Shown here: positions 9,988 to 21,432 of the stretch, piece after piece
Layout: the number at the start of each line of letters is the position of its first letter
Position numbering within the stretch: position 1 is the stretch's first letter
Assembly: GCA_965240325.2 (NCBI GenBank)
Contig: OZ251254.1
Span: 186,001 to 250,000 of the forward strand
Reading direction: 5' to 3'
Length of the DNA: 64,000 bases
Source of the DNA: Rebecca billardiae RCC1528
Taxonomy: Eukaryota > Haptophyta
The notes under the pieces: generated by a model
The model's input: the letters and a program-made list of their open reading frames with translations, nothing else
The model's database searches: none
What the model was told of the DNA's origin: nothing
Made by a program: the position numbers and the translations under genes

Positions 9988-10560
9988 TCAGCCGAGCACG
10001 CCGCGCGCGAGCCGCAGCGCCTCGCGCAGCCGGCGCGCGGGCAGGTCGGCGACCACGTCGGCGTCGAGCCCCGCGGCGCGCAGCGCGTCGGCGGCGCGCG
10101 CGCACGCCTTCGCCGGCGCGCGCAGCACCGGCGCCACGCCGCGCGCCTCGACGGTCGCGACGGCGGCCGCCGCCTCGTCCGCGCCCACGCCGAGCGCGCG
10201 CGCGAGCGCGGCGCGCGCCGAGTCGGCCGTGTTGCGCGCGTCGTCGCGGAGCAGCACGACGGCGCGCTGCGCGGCCTCGGCGTGCGCGCCGCGCCGCTCC
10301 TCCACCTCCAGCCCGTACCGCCGCAGCTCCGCCGCCGCCGCGCGCGCGAGCGGCGCGGCGGCCTCGAGCACGACCGCCTCGCCGCGCGCGTCCGCCTCCG
10401 CCGCCGCGGCGGCCGCGTGGCGCGGCGCGAGGCCCGTCGCCGCGACGAGCGCGCCGAGGACGACGTCGATCGACGCTTCGCTGTTGTGCAGCACGACCGC
10501 CACCGGCTCCGCCGTCGCCGACGCCGCGCCGAGCGCGAGCGCGACGAGCACCACCGCCAT
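9988..10560 (-). CDS. secreted protein with two tandem ClpS-like domains
   Basis: 190 residues from the ATG at 10560. The frame stays open upstream, but that part is composition-biased and lacks a better start. Residues 1-17 (MAVVLVALALGAASATA) form a clear signal peptide with an AxA cleavage site. The first unit runs from VAVVLHNSEASIDVVLGALV to RYGLEVEE, the second from RAVVLLRDDARNTADSARAA to AAGLDADVV. Both follow the ClpS core order: beta strand ending in N/D residues, helix, G-x-A strand, helix, final strand. ClpS is the N-end-rule adaptor of the ClpAP/ClpCP protease in bacteria and plastids. The Asn-Asp pocket and the His that bind N-degrons are not conserved (HNSEAS, RDDARN; EADARGEA, VEARGVA), so adaptor activity is uncertain. 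With a complex plastid, a signal peptide could be the first step of plastid import. Fold assignment is by pattern recognition only. Confidence 0.6.
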   Translation of the reverse strand: MAVVLVALALGAASATAEPVAVVLHNSEASIDVVLGALVAATGLAPRHAAAAAAEADARGEAVVLEAAAPLARAAAAELRRYGLEVEERRGAHAEAAQRAVVLLRDDARNTADSARAALARALGVGADEAAAAVATVEARGVAPVLRAPAKACARAADALRAAGLDADVVADLPARRLREALRLARGVLG

Positions 10561-11537
10561 CGTGATCGCCACGCGTCTCTTCGCGATGTCCGCCGCTCCA
10601 GGACTGCGGGAAAAGTCCGGCTGCCAAGCAGTGCCTCGGCCTGCCGGCCTGGCTCGGGGGACGGCTGCCGTGGCGGCGGTGGGTGCGTGCTCGCCGAGCG
10701 TCCTAGCGGTCGATTGCGGGGCGTTCCGTGGCGGCACGCTGGGCGGGGCGGGCCCCAAGACGTAGGGGAACGTCGACAAAGCAGCCCGCTGATGTCTCTC
10801 CTCGCTCGTCGCCCTTGCGGTTGGCGCGCGCAACCACTTGCGGGCTTGAGCTTGTGCCGAGCGGTCACTTCCTGCCAGCCGACTCGACATGTGGGGAGCC
10901 TGGGCGCGATGAGATGGCTCGGGGAGGTGGGGGTATGTAAGCACAATGTATACGTACACGCGCGCTGGACTTCCGACCCCGCACGCCGCCTGAAAGAGGT
11001 CACGTTAGGCACGCGTCGCGCTCTCGCGTTTCAAACGGTGTGTGCCGCACGACATTTCCAGAGTCACGGATCACTGATCGAGCTGCTTTCCTGGTCGCCC
11101 ATAGCACAGACAAGCCTACCCGACTAGCCCCATGCGTGACGGCCGGGTCTTGAGTGCTATGGCACCACTTGTAGCAGCTTCTTGCACGCTGGGCACTGCC
11201 ACAAGCGCCGCGAGCCAGCTTCGTGAGCATTTGAACGCAGACACAAGGTGCGGAGGCAGTCTTCAGGGCGTGGCAATGGCATGGGAGTCCGCGTCTGGTG
11301 TTGTACAAGCAAGGTGACGGCGCGCACACGCGCGACTACGTGCCACAAGGCCGGTGATACCCGCGAGCCGCCACGCTCACGCGCCCGTCGCTCCTCCAGC
11401 TGCCGCTTGGCGACGCCGCCCGGACTCAACGACGACACTGGTCGCGGCCTCCCGGACCCCCAGGGGGGGGGGACCTGGATTTACCCGTCCAGGGGTTTAG
11501 GAGATAAGCCGGTGCGGCAGCCCGGTGGCTCGCAAAG

Positions 11538-12272
11538 TGCAAACCATACGCCCGAAGGGGCGATGGCGAGCACTGGGCGACGCGAGGGCCCGCGTGCGCA
11601 GCGCTCCCAAGGCCGCATGCGGGCTTGACAGCCGTGCGCGGGCGCTTTGCGGGGGCGAGAACACCCGTAGGCAGCAATCGCGCCGCCTCGTCCACGCCCT
11701 GGCCGCCCTCTCCGCGCGCAGAGACCTGCCGGATGGCACGCGCAGTTCTCGAGAAGGCCTGTCCGACGAGCATGATGGGCGCGCGTGCGTCCCTGGGGCA
11801 TTCAAGGTCGGCTTTTTCGCGTCTGTGCGATGGGCATAAGGGTACTCAACATCACTGCGTCGTCGTCAGCCATGCCGACATCGGTCGGACCGCACGCGCG
11901 CACGTGACAGCTGGCAGGCCAGCAAGCGGTTGAAATGGCGGCGCGCGTGATCACAAGGCTGTCGACGAGGAGACCGCAGTGCGAGCAAAAGGAGGGCACG
12001 CCAGACATGCGCATCGGCCACGAGGCGTGCATGAAGCACGAGTGCGGGCACGACGGGCGCGACCAAAGCCGTCATGCGCCTCGACGCGCACGCGCCGCGG
12101 CGGACGACCGAGCAGGGCGCGCGCAGGCTGGCGGCGGCTGGCCTTCTTGGCGGCGGCTGTCCGGGAGTGCCCGCGCACGCGCAACGCGTGTTCAAAGAGC
12201 TCCCCGAAGGCAACGACTCCTAAGGGACGGTGCCTTTCGCCGTGCGAGGGCCCTTCGGGCGTATGGTTTGCA
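11538..12272. repeat. inverted pair of 22-bp repeats, about 690 bp apart
   Basis: The 22-mer at 11538-11559, which contains AAACCATACGCCCGAAGG, recurs in reverse complement at 12251-12272. Similarity fades quickly outside it. It could be terminal repeats of a decayed element or a shared motif; no coding potential between them. Confidence 0.5.
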
Positions 12273-14455
12273 AAGCCGGTGGGCGGGGCTCGCGCTGCGG
12301 CGCGGCCGAGCTGGACGATGCACGGTCCTGCACGGTCCCCACTGGTCCCCACGCGCCCGCGCAAGACAGGGGCACGGCACGGCGAGTGCACGCCACGCGC
12401 GGCACCGCTCGTCTCCGAGCGCGTAGCTGGAGAGCGCTCGTCCTCGCCCGCCTCCGCCGGGGCCGGAGGAGCGTCGCCGCCGCGCCCGCCCAGCCTGGCT
12501 CATGCATCAACATGGCCGCACAGGTCGGCTGCAAAGCGCCGCCTGGGCGCGGCCCCAGGTGCTCCGGCTGCCGCTCCGTGTCCAATGCACCGCCCAACAC
12601 ACGTGTGTGCCAGACCGCCAGCAGCAGCAGCATTCCGCCTTCGCCCCACGATCGCGCTGCTGGGACGGACACCGGCGCCGGCGCCCCCGCGCACCACACC
12701 GCTGCGTCGCTCACTCGCGCGACGGGCGGCGCTGCGAGCTCGGCTCGGTGCGGTGCGCGCGCGCCAGGCGGCTGCTCCCCGTCGAACGGCTGTCGGGCTG
12801 CCGAGCAAACGGCTGTCGGGCTGCCGAGCAGCAGCGCCGACCTCGCGTTGGTGGCGCTGCGCGCACGGACGGCCCTGCGACCGTGGCGTTGATGCACGGC
12901 CGCTCAAGCGTCATCGTCAATGAATGATGATCCTTGGTCGGACCTCCGAAGGCACGTGCGCCGTGCGAGGGTGCAGGCAGCAGCAGGGCGCCCTCCTCCC
13001 CACACGAGGGGGCGCCCACGTGGTGCACGAGCCCGCATCGCCGCCTGTCTGCCGGCATGTGCAGCACCCGACGTTGGAGCGCGTGCACGCCGGATGGCAC
13101 CGCCGGCATGCAATCGTCGCGTGCAGGCGGCAAGCAGCGATAGACAACGAGCAGGCCGGGGCTGCGCGCCATCCATCCAGGACTGCCTCCGCCCCACGGC
13201 CAACGAACCTGTGAGGGGGGCCAACTGCATTCGCCCTCGACCTGCGCCGCCACAGCCGCACGCACCGCCCGTGCGCTGATTCCCGGCATGCGGCTGCTCG
13301 CTTGAACCACGCCCGCGCCGCGGGCCTTTGCAAATGACCGACCGCCTCTCGCGCCATGCACGCCGATCGGGCTGCGGCCACACACGCGCGCCGGACGGGG
13401 GACCAACGCCGCGCGCGCTTCGTCGACGCGCTATGCAGCGCGCGCCTTCGAGCGGGCATGGGCGGCGCTGAGCACGCGCCAGCTCGGACGGCGGCTCGGC
13501 GGCGCCAAGCCCTTGGCGGCGATGAGCGCGCGCGCCGAGTCCACACATACATGGGCGCGTGGTGGCGGCGTCGCCACGCGGCGGCAAGACGCCGTGGCCG
13601 CCGCGTGCGAGGGCGCCGTCCGTGCCGCAGCCCGTCGGGCTCCAGCGCGCATCGGAGGCGCATCAAGGCGCCGGCCGGCGCGCGAGTGCGCGCGGGCCCG
13701 CGCGGGCCGCGGCGTAGCAGCCGACAGATGCGCGCGGACGCAGGCGTCGACGTTCGCAGCATGCGCGCGCTGCCGCTCGGGGCGAGGCCAATCCGGTCGA
13801 CAGGCGGCGCGCGCGTCCGACCGACACCGACACGTCGCGGCGCCTGAGCGCGCACGGTCGCGCATCAGCGCCTCGTGGGCCGGAGGAGGTTGCCGGAATT
13901 GCACGACCCGCGAGCCCGAGCGGCGGCGTGCGCTCGCGCAATTCGGCGCGCGTGCGGCGGCCGTCGGGGCACTGCGCAAGGGGGCACCCGGCGGGCGTGG
14001 CCGCCTGCGAGCGCTCGGGCCAGCCCCGACACAGCGGTGGCATTGCCCGGACGCACGGCCGCGCCGCACGGAGTGCTGTTTTTCAGCGCGCTGCGGCGAC
14101 CACCCTCGCCGCGCTCGCTGGCGGCGCGAGGTTGATTGAGCAAGTTGGGCGCGCCTCGGGACGCCGCAGCCGTGGCCACGGCTTACGGGCAGGCGCTCGA
14201 CCGTCATCCACAGTCGCGTCGCAGTCGCGCAGACCCCAACCACGCCACGACGCTTGCGCAGCTCTCACCTAGGGCCGCTGCTCCGTGCGCGCACGCGCGT
14301 GGCGAGAGCCGCAATGCGGCGCGCACGATTGGCGGACGGGGTGCTGACGTTCGAGCTGCGCTCGCTGGCGCGCGCGCCTGCCACGCTCGCGTGGGTGCAC
14401 ACGCTTTTGGTACGCGGCGGTTTTGGCAGGCGGCCGAGCGGCCGGCGCTAGGCCC

Positions 14456-14490
14456 GGATGTCGGCGCCCAGAGGCTTGGCGCCGACATCC
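14456..14490. repeat. perfect 13-bp hairpin
   Basis: GGATGTCGGCGCC (14456-14468), 9-nt loop, exact complement (14478-14490). Not followed by a T-run. Confidence 0.85.
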
Positions 14491-14625
14491 ATTAAACACG
14501 CACCTTCGCCGTGTGTCTGTCTGCCGCGCGCGTGACAGGCCACGGCGGTGGGTATGATGAGGTGAACGGGGCGACCGCGACATACGTACTCGGCACCCGA
14601 CTGTGGACGCTATGCGGTTGCGCAC

Positions 14626-14667
14626 TGGTAAGATGACGAAGCGTTTTACCGCTTCGTCATCTTACCA
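14626..14667. repeat. perfect 18-bp hairpin
   Basis: TGGTAAGATGACGAAGCG (14626-14643), 6-nt loop TTTTAC, exact complement (14650-14667). Such a long perfect stem in non-coding DNA is unlikely by chance. Confidence 0.9.
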
Positions 14668-16968
14668 CGCACGCGCTCGGGCGCACGGGGCCGCTCTGCA
14701 TAGCCGGCCCGCCGCCCGCTCCAGATGGCGTCGTGTATGTGCTCACCCGAACGCGCGCGTTTCAGAACACGGCTCCCGGCAATTCGCCTGGCATCGTCCG
14801 ACGTACACGCCACGGGCTCGCGCGTAGGGGCTTCAATATCAGCACGATCGACCTGAGGTGGTGCTATGACGCGTTGGGGCCACATGGTGATGGCGTCGCC
14901 ATGCCCGGTCGGCGGTTGAGCTGGGGATCGATCACTGGCTGGCTCTGCGGGCCCATTGCAGCGGGCCGTCAGCGGGCGTCGAGCCGAGCACGAACAGGCC
15001 TGTCGTCCATCCTCAAGCCTGCTCCTCGCAGCCACCACTAGCCCTTTGCCGCCACTCGGCATTGCGTCCAGGTATTGCCTCGGCCCGGCGGTCCGCGGTG
15101 CAACGCGGCGCCTCGTTTGGGGCCCTTCTCGGCACGGCTGGTGCCTAGATATGGGTTTCCATTCGGCCTGCTCGGAGCCCGCGCCGCCGCGATCGAGCGC
15201 TCACGCGCACGGCTGTGGTCGTGTGTGAATTCTGCCCAAGTTGCCCCTCGGCGCTGCCAAACGGGCGCACACGCACTCGCCCCGAGCATGTCACTTACGC
15301 CGATGTTGTGAGGTACTTCTTTCTCGGCAGGACGAGCTTGGCTAATTCCGATTGGAGTTCCACCGTAGGTACGCGGAGGAAATCACGATATCGAGCGTCG
15401 TGGCCCACGTTGCGCTGACGGCTGCGGCTGCCAGGCGTGCCCGGTCAACAGGGACGTCCGACCCGAGGCGCGGGTGCGTTGAACCCGCCGCTAGTCACTT
15501 GTTGACAACCGCTCGCAGCTTGCGCAGTGATTGGCTTGGCGGCTCCACACGGACCTGCCCGAGGGCGCCAGCACGTCGCGCCGATAACCGGTTGACGGCG
15601 TGCGCGCTACAGCCACGGCACGCACCCCGATGCGAGGCTACGTCGCAACGCTGGCCATCGGCGCCAGCCGTGCGCTCATCCCGAACGAAAGGGCGGCGAG
15701 CTGGTCGGCCAGCGGGCGGTTGACAGGACAGAAGATGCTCGCGATTTTCATGGCGTTGGCACGCCCGGCCGAGTTGGCAGTGGTGCGCGCGATCTGCCGC
15801 ACCGCTCTACTTTGGGCGGCGCTTCTCGTTGGCATTGCGTTCGAGCGCAGACCGATTGTCGCCCGCGGGCGGAGTCGCTGGCGGCGCCGAAATTGTCCAC
15901 GCGGATCTCTAGGCGGCCACGTTGGTCGCTGCATGCCCAACCAACCCGCAGGGGCGCGCGCCGCGATGGCTAGTCAACGATCCCCCCTTTGTGTCGCTTT
16001 GCACAGGCCCCAGAAGCTTGAGCCGTCGGTCAACGTTCACGGCACCCGAAGACCAAGCCCACGCACGGCGAGCGAGACGGCGGCGCTGCCACAACTCCAT
16101 GGCATCCTGCCGACGCGACAAAGCGGGTGCGCTGGCCGCCACATCTAACGTCTGTAGCGCGACGTGTCCGGCATGTGCGATGGTACTCCTCCTAGACCAG
16201 CCTGCCTGGAACGGATGGGTATCGAGCCTCGCTTGGCGCGAAGGCGTGCGCTTGATACGTGATGGAGAGGTCTGTGGCGAGCGAACCGCTGCTCAGCGCG
16301 CCCAGGGGGACTGATTCGTCCGACGCGAGCATGAGCATGCCGCGGTCCTACGAAGACAAAGCGGGACTTGGCTTGATGGCGCGGGCGAAGCCGGTACACA
16401 TAGACATCCGGCACCAGCACGCGCGGCGCGTGTCGGGCGTGGCGCGGTGGCGATTTTTCTGCATTCCAGACGGCCAGCGTGCCAGCAGCCTCGTGCCGAG
16501 CCTCGTGCCGAGCTTGTCTCAGTGGGACACGGCGTCAAGCAGGGCTTTACGCGAGCCGGGCCAAGCACGCATGGCATAATGGCACGTGACGAGTGCAGCC
16601 GTGCACCGGAAGAGGGCACGGTGAGCTAGCGACGCGCAGGTACTGTACCCGGTCCCCACCCGCCTGTTCATCGAGCCGCACGCCGCACCGCTCGCACCGG
16701 CTCGTTGAGCACGGCGCGTCTAGGCGTTGCTGCGGCAGTCTGTGGCGGCAACCCATTCTACAGCAAGGCAGTATAGCATCGAGCGTCGGCCGGAAGAAAG
16801 CTGCCAGATCGGATATCTGCAGTCTGCTGAAGTGAATTAACTTGCTAGACGAAGACAGGCCCAGCCTCAGCGACGCCGGGGAAGCTGCATCATAGATCCC
16901 ATCATCCTATCTACGCAACGCCAACTCGTACAGTCACCACCCCTCACCGAATAATGCGCGGTTAGCTC

Positions 16969-19131
16969 TTAGACGCTTTGCGGCGGCAGCTCGAGCAGAA
17001 GCTGCCCGTCGGCGCCATCGCTCGCTTGCGACGCAGCCGAGCGAGCCGTGAGGGTGATGCGACCGTCGGCATGCAGGCAAAGGTTCGCAGCGAGCTTGTG
17101 TGCACCATTCGTCGCAGCCCCCTCGGCCGGGACGCGCACACTGGCGATCTCGTGTGCGTCGCGCAGATCGGTCGTCTCACACTCGTACAGCGCGAGTCGG
17201 CTCCCCGACGCGCTGAGGTCCAGCGCGCATGTGGCGGGAAGCCGCATGCCACGTGGGATCAGTTTTACGAGGGCCCCATCAGAGGCTGCGACGCAGATCG
17301 AGTGTGGGGCGAGGACGGCGCTGGAGATACGCGGCTGCGCAGGAGTGGGTGGGTCGCTTGCGCCCGGCTCCGCCATGGCAGCATATCGGGCACAGCCGAC
17401 GACGACCGCCTCGTCTGGCGCCGAGCAGTGAACAGACGCGTCGGGAAACGCAGCCGCAAGCAGCGCGAGCACGCGTGGCATGGCGCAGCCGCCTCCAGAC
17501 AATATGACGTCGTCCACGCCCGTGATCGCCCCACTTGCGGCGGCGGAGGCAAGCGTGTCCCGCGCGAGCGCGACCAGCCGGCCCAGCACGGGCCCAACGA
17601 TCTCTTCGACTCGAGGCCTGGTGCGAAGACAGGAAGGGCGCGAGGCGCGGTCAGAGTGCCGCCACGAGCGGCCGTCGCCACAGACGCGGGCCGCGCGAGC
17701 TACGCAGGCTGTGGCCTCTCGGCACCTGGGTCGTAGGCCGCCCGAGCCGTGCACACAGGCGGCCAGGGCCGGCCTTTACAGGTAGGCACGCGCACTGCGC
17801 GCTCGCACGTGGCGATGGCGCGCACCTTGAGAGCGACAGCGTGTAGTCGCGGTCGTCAGCGAGTGCCTCAAGCGTGAGCGCGTGCTGCTGCACGTTCGCC
17901 AGAGCCACGAGAGCTTCGTCCGCCGCGGCTGCTAGCTTTGCCAGCGCGCGCTTGTGCTCGCCGTCGTCGATGCGGACGCGCGTCCTGCGTGTGGAGTGCG
18001 GGCGGGTGGCGCCGCACGTGCCGCACGCGTGGGGAGGCGAGCGCGCCGGGTGCCGGACGGTGAGCGCGCGCGCCGGCGCTCAAGCGAGCGGGCGGGCCGG
18101 TGGGCGGTGCGTGCGACGGGCGCGCCTCGGGCGGTGCGCGCGCGCGCGCACTTGCGGTGCACGTCTTGCACGAGGTTCGCCAGCAGCAGCGCGGTGCACT
18201 CGCGCGTCGAGGCGGCCTCGTCCGCGGCCGAGTGCACGAGCGCCGCGCTGCCGTCCGGCCGGAGCTCGAGCACGGAGGCAGCGGCGTGCGACGCGCCGAA
18301 CTCGACGACGAGGCACGCGCGTGGTGTCGTCAACGCTCGCTCCGCTGGCGGCGCGTCCACCCCGTCCGCACCCACGGGCGGGGGCGCCACGGTCGGAAGG
18401 CCGAGCTGCCTGGCGTATGCGAGGGCGGCCGCGAGCGGCGTCGGCAGCAGGGTCGCGCGCAGCCCGGCGGCGAGGGCAGCGCGGCGAACGGCGTCGCACT
18501 CGGCGTGGGTGGCGCCGACGCCCACGCCAATCACCGCCTCCTTCACCTGCGCGTCCAGCGCGTCCTCCGCCGTCGAGCGCACCTGTCGCAGCAGCAGCGA
18601 CGCCACAAACTCCGGGGTGTACCGCTTGGGGGCGGCGCGCGCGGACACGCACAGCACGACGCCGAGCGAGGGCGCGGCGTCGGCGGCGTCGGGGGCCACG
18701 GCGACAGCCTCACGCACGTCCTTGGGCAGATCGTCTGGCGTCGCGTCGTCCAGCCCGAACGCCCACTGCGCGCGCCAGCGGGCGAGGCGCGCGTCGTCCG
18801 CGCGCGCGCCCAGCAGCCGCCGCACATCGGCGACGGTGTTGGCGGCGTTGCGGGCGCGCTGCGCGAAGGCGGGCTCGCCGACGAGGGTCTCATCGTCAGT
18901 GAACGCCACCACGGAAGGCGTCTTGTGCGACCCGGCCTCGTTCGCCACCACGTCCACCACGCCTGCCTTGGCGCGGCCCACGCGGCAGTGCGCCAGCCCA
19001 AAGTCGAGGCCAACGCTCACGCTCGGGCCGCTCGGGCCGCGCTTGGGGGTGTCGGAGGCAGCGGTGGCGCCACCAGCGTCTGCCGCCGACGCCTTGCCGC
19101 GCTCCTTGTTCCGCTTGCTCTGCTTGCCCAT
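16969..19131 (-). CDS. Hsp70-family chaperone, Ssz1/HSPA14-like (3 exons)
   Basis: 595 residues from three exons: 19131-18152, 17984-17826 and 17617-16969. Introns 17985-18151 and 17618-17825 both start GTGCGC and end AG, both in phase 2. After a basic N-terminus (MGKQSKRNKERGK) the ATPase domain starts with VGLDFGLAHCRVGRA, in place of the usual IDLGTT. It continues with NEAGSHKTPSVVAF, LVVEFGASHAAASVLEL, HKRALAKLAAAADEAL and DVILSGGGCAMPRV. About 160 residues of beta-sandwich-like sequence follow and the protein ends at LLLELPPQSV. There is no alpha-helical lid and no EEVD tail. A shortened substrate domain and altered phosphate loop 1 match the ribosome-associated Hsp70s Ssz1/HSPA14, which work with a J-protein on nascent chains and hydrolyse ATP poorly or not at all. 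The sub-family is inferred. Confidence 0.85.
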
Positions 19132-19728
19132 CGGGCAGGCGGGCGCGACGCGGTGCGCCGCGGTCTCGACACGTGCCGCTGGGGCGGAGCAGCCGGTTGG
19201 CTCGAGCCGGTATCTCAGGCAAGGCCTCGTCGGCGTCGCGCCCAGGCTGCGACGAATCCTCACGCGTGATGCTGTCGATGCAGCACGTTTTTTGTCCTTT
19301 CGAAACGATTTTCTCGGCTAAAACGTGGCCGCACCCGCACGGGCAAGGGCTGTTCAGATTGTCACTACCATACCGTCGTCACGCGGGCTCTCATCATGGC
19401 AGTATTCCGATCCCGCGACCCGACGGACCCGTCACGAGCCAGCGGTCAAGCGGGCTGCCGATCGCCCGCTGACGAACCGCGCGGCCTCCGCTGGACGCAA
19501 CAGGCTGCTGCTGAACCTGGCATCACCCAGGCTCCAGTGCGCCCACGATGGGCAGACTCGGCCGCCAGGGCGCCAAGGCCCGGCCACCCGGCGCGAGGGC
19601 CGGAGGCCAGCCCGCGACGCAGCGCCCGCGGCCGACCCCGCAGCAGCGGCCGACAGCAGCCGTCGGCAGCGGCCAGTGCGGCGAGCAGCGCGATGCCCCC
19701 GCGGCGCCCGGCGAGCGCGTGCGCGCGC
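19132..19728. other. intergenic between the Hsp70 and CK2 beta genes
   Basis: Both neighbours are on the minus strand, so this holds the Hsp70 promoter and the CK2 beta 3' UTR. No gene recognised. Confidence 0.5.
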
Positions 19729-20621
19729 TCAACCGGGCGAGTCGAACTCGGAGTCCGGGTCGTTCTTCTGCCGCTTGGGCCACTCGATCCACTCAGTCTG
19801 CTGCGCCGACCCCTCGGGCTGCGCGCGCGGCACGGCGCAACGCGCGCGCGCGGCGTGTGCGCGGGGGTGGAGAACTGAGCGCGCGCGCCGCCGCGTCGCC
19901 CCGCCCCGCGCCGCGCCCACGCGTGCCCGCTCGCGCCCACGCCCCGCCGCGCGCGCGCGTCGCGGCGCCGCGCGCGCCCCACCTTGTGCAGCTTGAAGCC
20001 AAAGACGCGCGGCACGTACTTGAACTTGTTCTTGGCCGGCTTCGTGTCCGGGAACGACTGCGTGAAGAGGTGCGGGAAGGTGGTGCCGAAGAAGGCGCCG
20101 TCGATGTACGTGTTGCCCGTGTCCGCCTCGTACACGTCCTCGCACAGCTGGCAGTACCGCTGCACCGGGTTGTCGCCCGACGCCGAGTACTGGTCGCCCA
20201 GCCCGACCGGCAGCAGCGGGTGCTTGTGGCAGAACGTGCGCGGGCACTGCCCAAACTCGCGCGCGTGGTACTTGGTCTTCATGTCCTGAAGGCCCTGCGC
20301 GGTGAGCACGTAGCGCGCGTGGATCAGCCCGTACAGCACGCGCGCGGTGTTCAGCACCTTGTGGATGCGCTGCGACGGGTCGGCGAGCTGCCGCTCGGTC
20401 GGCGCCGAGCCGAGGATCATCCCCATCGCCTCGCCGTACAGCGGGCCGATCTCCTCCTTCAGCCCGTACAGGTTGAAGCGGTCCTGCACGTACGCCGGGT
20501 CCACCTCGCAGAACAGCTCGTGGTGCCGCAGCAGGCAGAACCACGAGATCCACGACGGCTCGTCGAGCGACGAGCCGTCCTCGGACGACGAGTCGAGCGC
20601 GTCGTACCGGTCGACCTCCAT
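19729..20621 (-). CDS. CSNK2B: casein kinase II regulatory subunit (CK2 beta)
   Basis: 242 residues from two exons, 20621-19983 and 19818-19729. The 164-bp phase-0 intron starts GTGGGG and ends GCGCAG. The start MEVDRYDALDSSSEDGSSLD is acidic and serine-rich, like the autophosphorylation tail of the family. Then come the hallmark WISWFCLLRHHELFCEVD, FNLYGLKEEI and ARVLYGLIHARYVLT. The zinc-binding region (CPRTFC ... RYCQLCEDVY) keeps the four cysteines that form the dimer interface. IDGAFFGTTFPHLF and VPRVFGFKLHK complete the fold. The short second exon (PEGSAQQTEWIEWPKR, then an acidic tail) extends past the usual end and gives a divergent C-terminus. The protein forms the CK2 holoenzyme with two alpha subunits, in nucleus and cytoplasm. 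Confidence 0.95.
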
Positions 20622-21432
20622 CGGAGGTGCCGCCGCGCGGAGGGTGCGGCCTCGCGCGCCTCCAGCTGGCGCGCCGGCGAGAGTCCCGGCTGGCACGAGC
20701 AGGCGCTGCGGCGACCCGACGGCAAGCGAGGTCGGCCGGCCCCGAGGCTTGCGCGGCAGTGGGCGAGTGGGCTCGCACCCGTCGGCCGCCCTGCTGAAGC
20801 CGGCTTGGCGCCGAGCCCCCGCGATGGTGCGATCTCGCGCGCCGCGAGATCGATGCAGACCTGGCCTGGCAAGTCCGAGTGGCCAAGCCTCGGTGTCGCT
20901 TTTTTCGGCCGGGGAAATTCGGCCACCGCCGCAGCAGCGTACTTTGCTACTTTCGATCGGGGATGGCGGCCGTCCACCCAAACGGCGGGCGTCCCGGGCA
21001 CGGCGTACTGAGCCCGCGTCCACTTGGTGTTGACCCTAGTCCGACCCTAGTCCATACGCATCAGTACCATAGCTAGGAACCATGCAACGCCAGCCCACTC
21101 CCCGGAGACCTCGACTCTCCATGGCATCCTTCTGGAGTCTCGGGCTGGCACGGCGCGGCCGCGGCCGCGGCCGGCGGCGAGCGCCACACGGCTGACTACG
21201 CGCAGACCGGGGCGCGGGGCTCCACCCAGGCGGCGCGGGCGGGCACGCTCGCCGGACCGCCGACGCTCCCGCGGTAGGAGACAGACGCGGTGCCAGACCA
21301 ACGCCACGCTGCCTCGCACTTGAGCACTGCGCAGCAAGTGCGAGGCAGGCCCCGCGCGTTGCTGCTGCCGGACTCTCCGCGCCTTGCTGCTCCCACTGGT
21401 CGTCTGGTGCGGGTGCGGCCTTCGGCCGTGCC
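20622..21432. other. intergenic, with an 11-bp hairpin at 21311-21346
   Basis: CK2 beta promoter region and the 3' flank of the pRiA4b-like gene. The hairpin GCCTCGCACTT (21311-21321) / AAGTGCGAGGC (21336-21346) with a 14-nt loop lies about 90 bp beyond that gene's stop, probably within its 3' UTR. A CGGCCG-repeat patch lies at about 21155-21175. Confidence 0.5.

Larger units (their letters stand above)
10561..16968. other. 6.4-kb gene-poor stretch
   Basis: No protein gene I can support. Open frames on both strands lack known motifs and the domain-like conservation of the flanking genes. Visible structure: an inverted 22-mer pair at 11538/12251, a short tandem duplication at about 12785-12835 built on ACGGCTGTCGGGCTGCCGAG, and two perfect hairpins at 14456 and 14626. 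The 11470 area holds a G10 run. The ClpS-like gene promoter would lie at its left end and the 3' flank of the Hsp70 gene at its right end. Confidence 0.5.
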
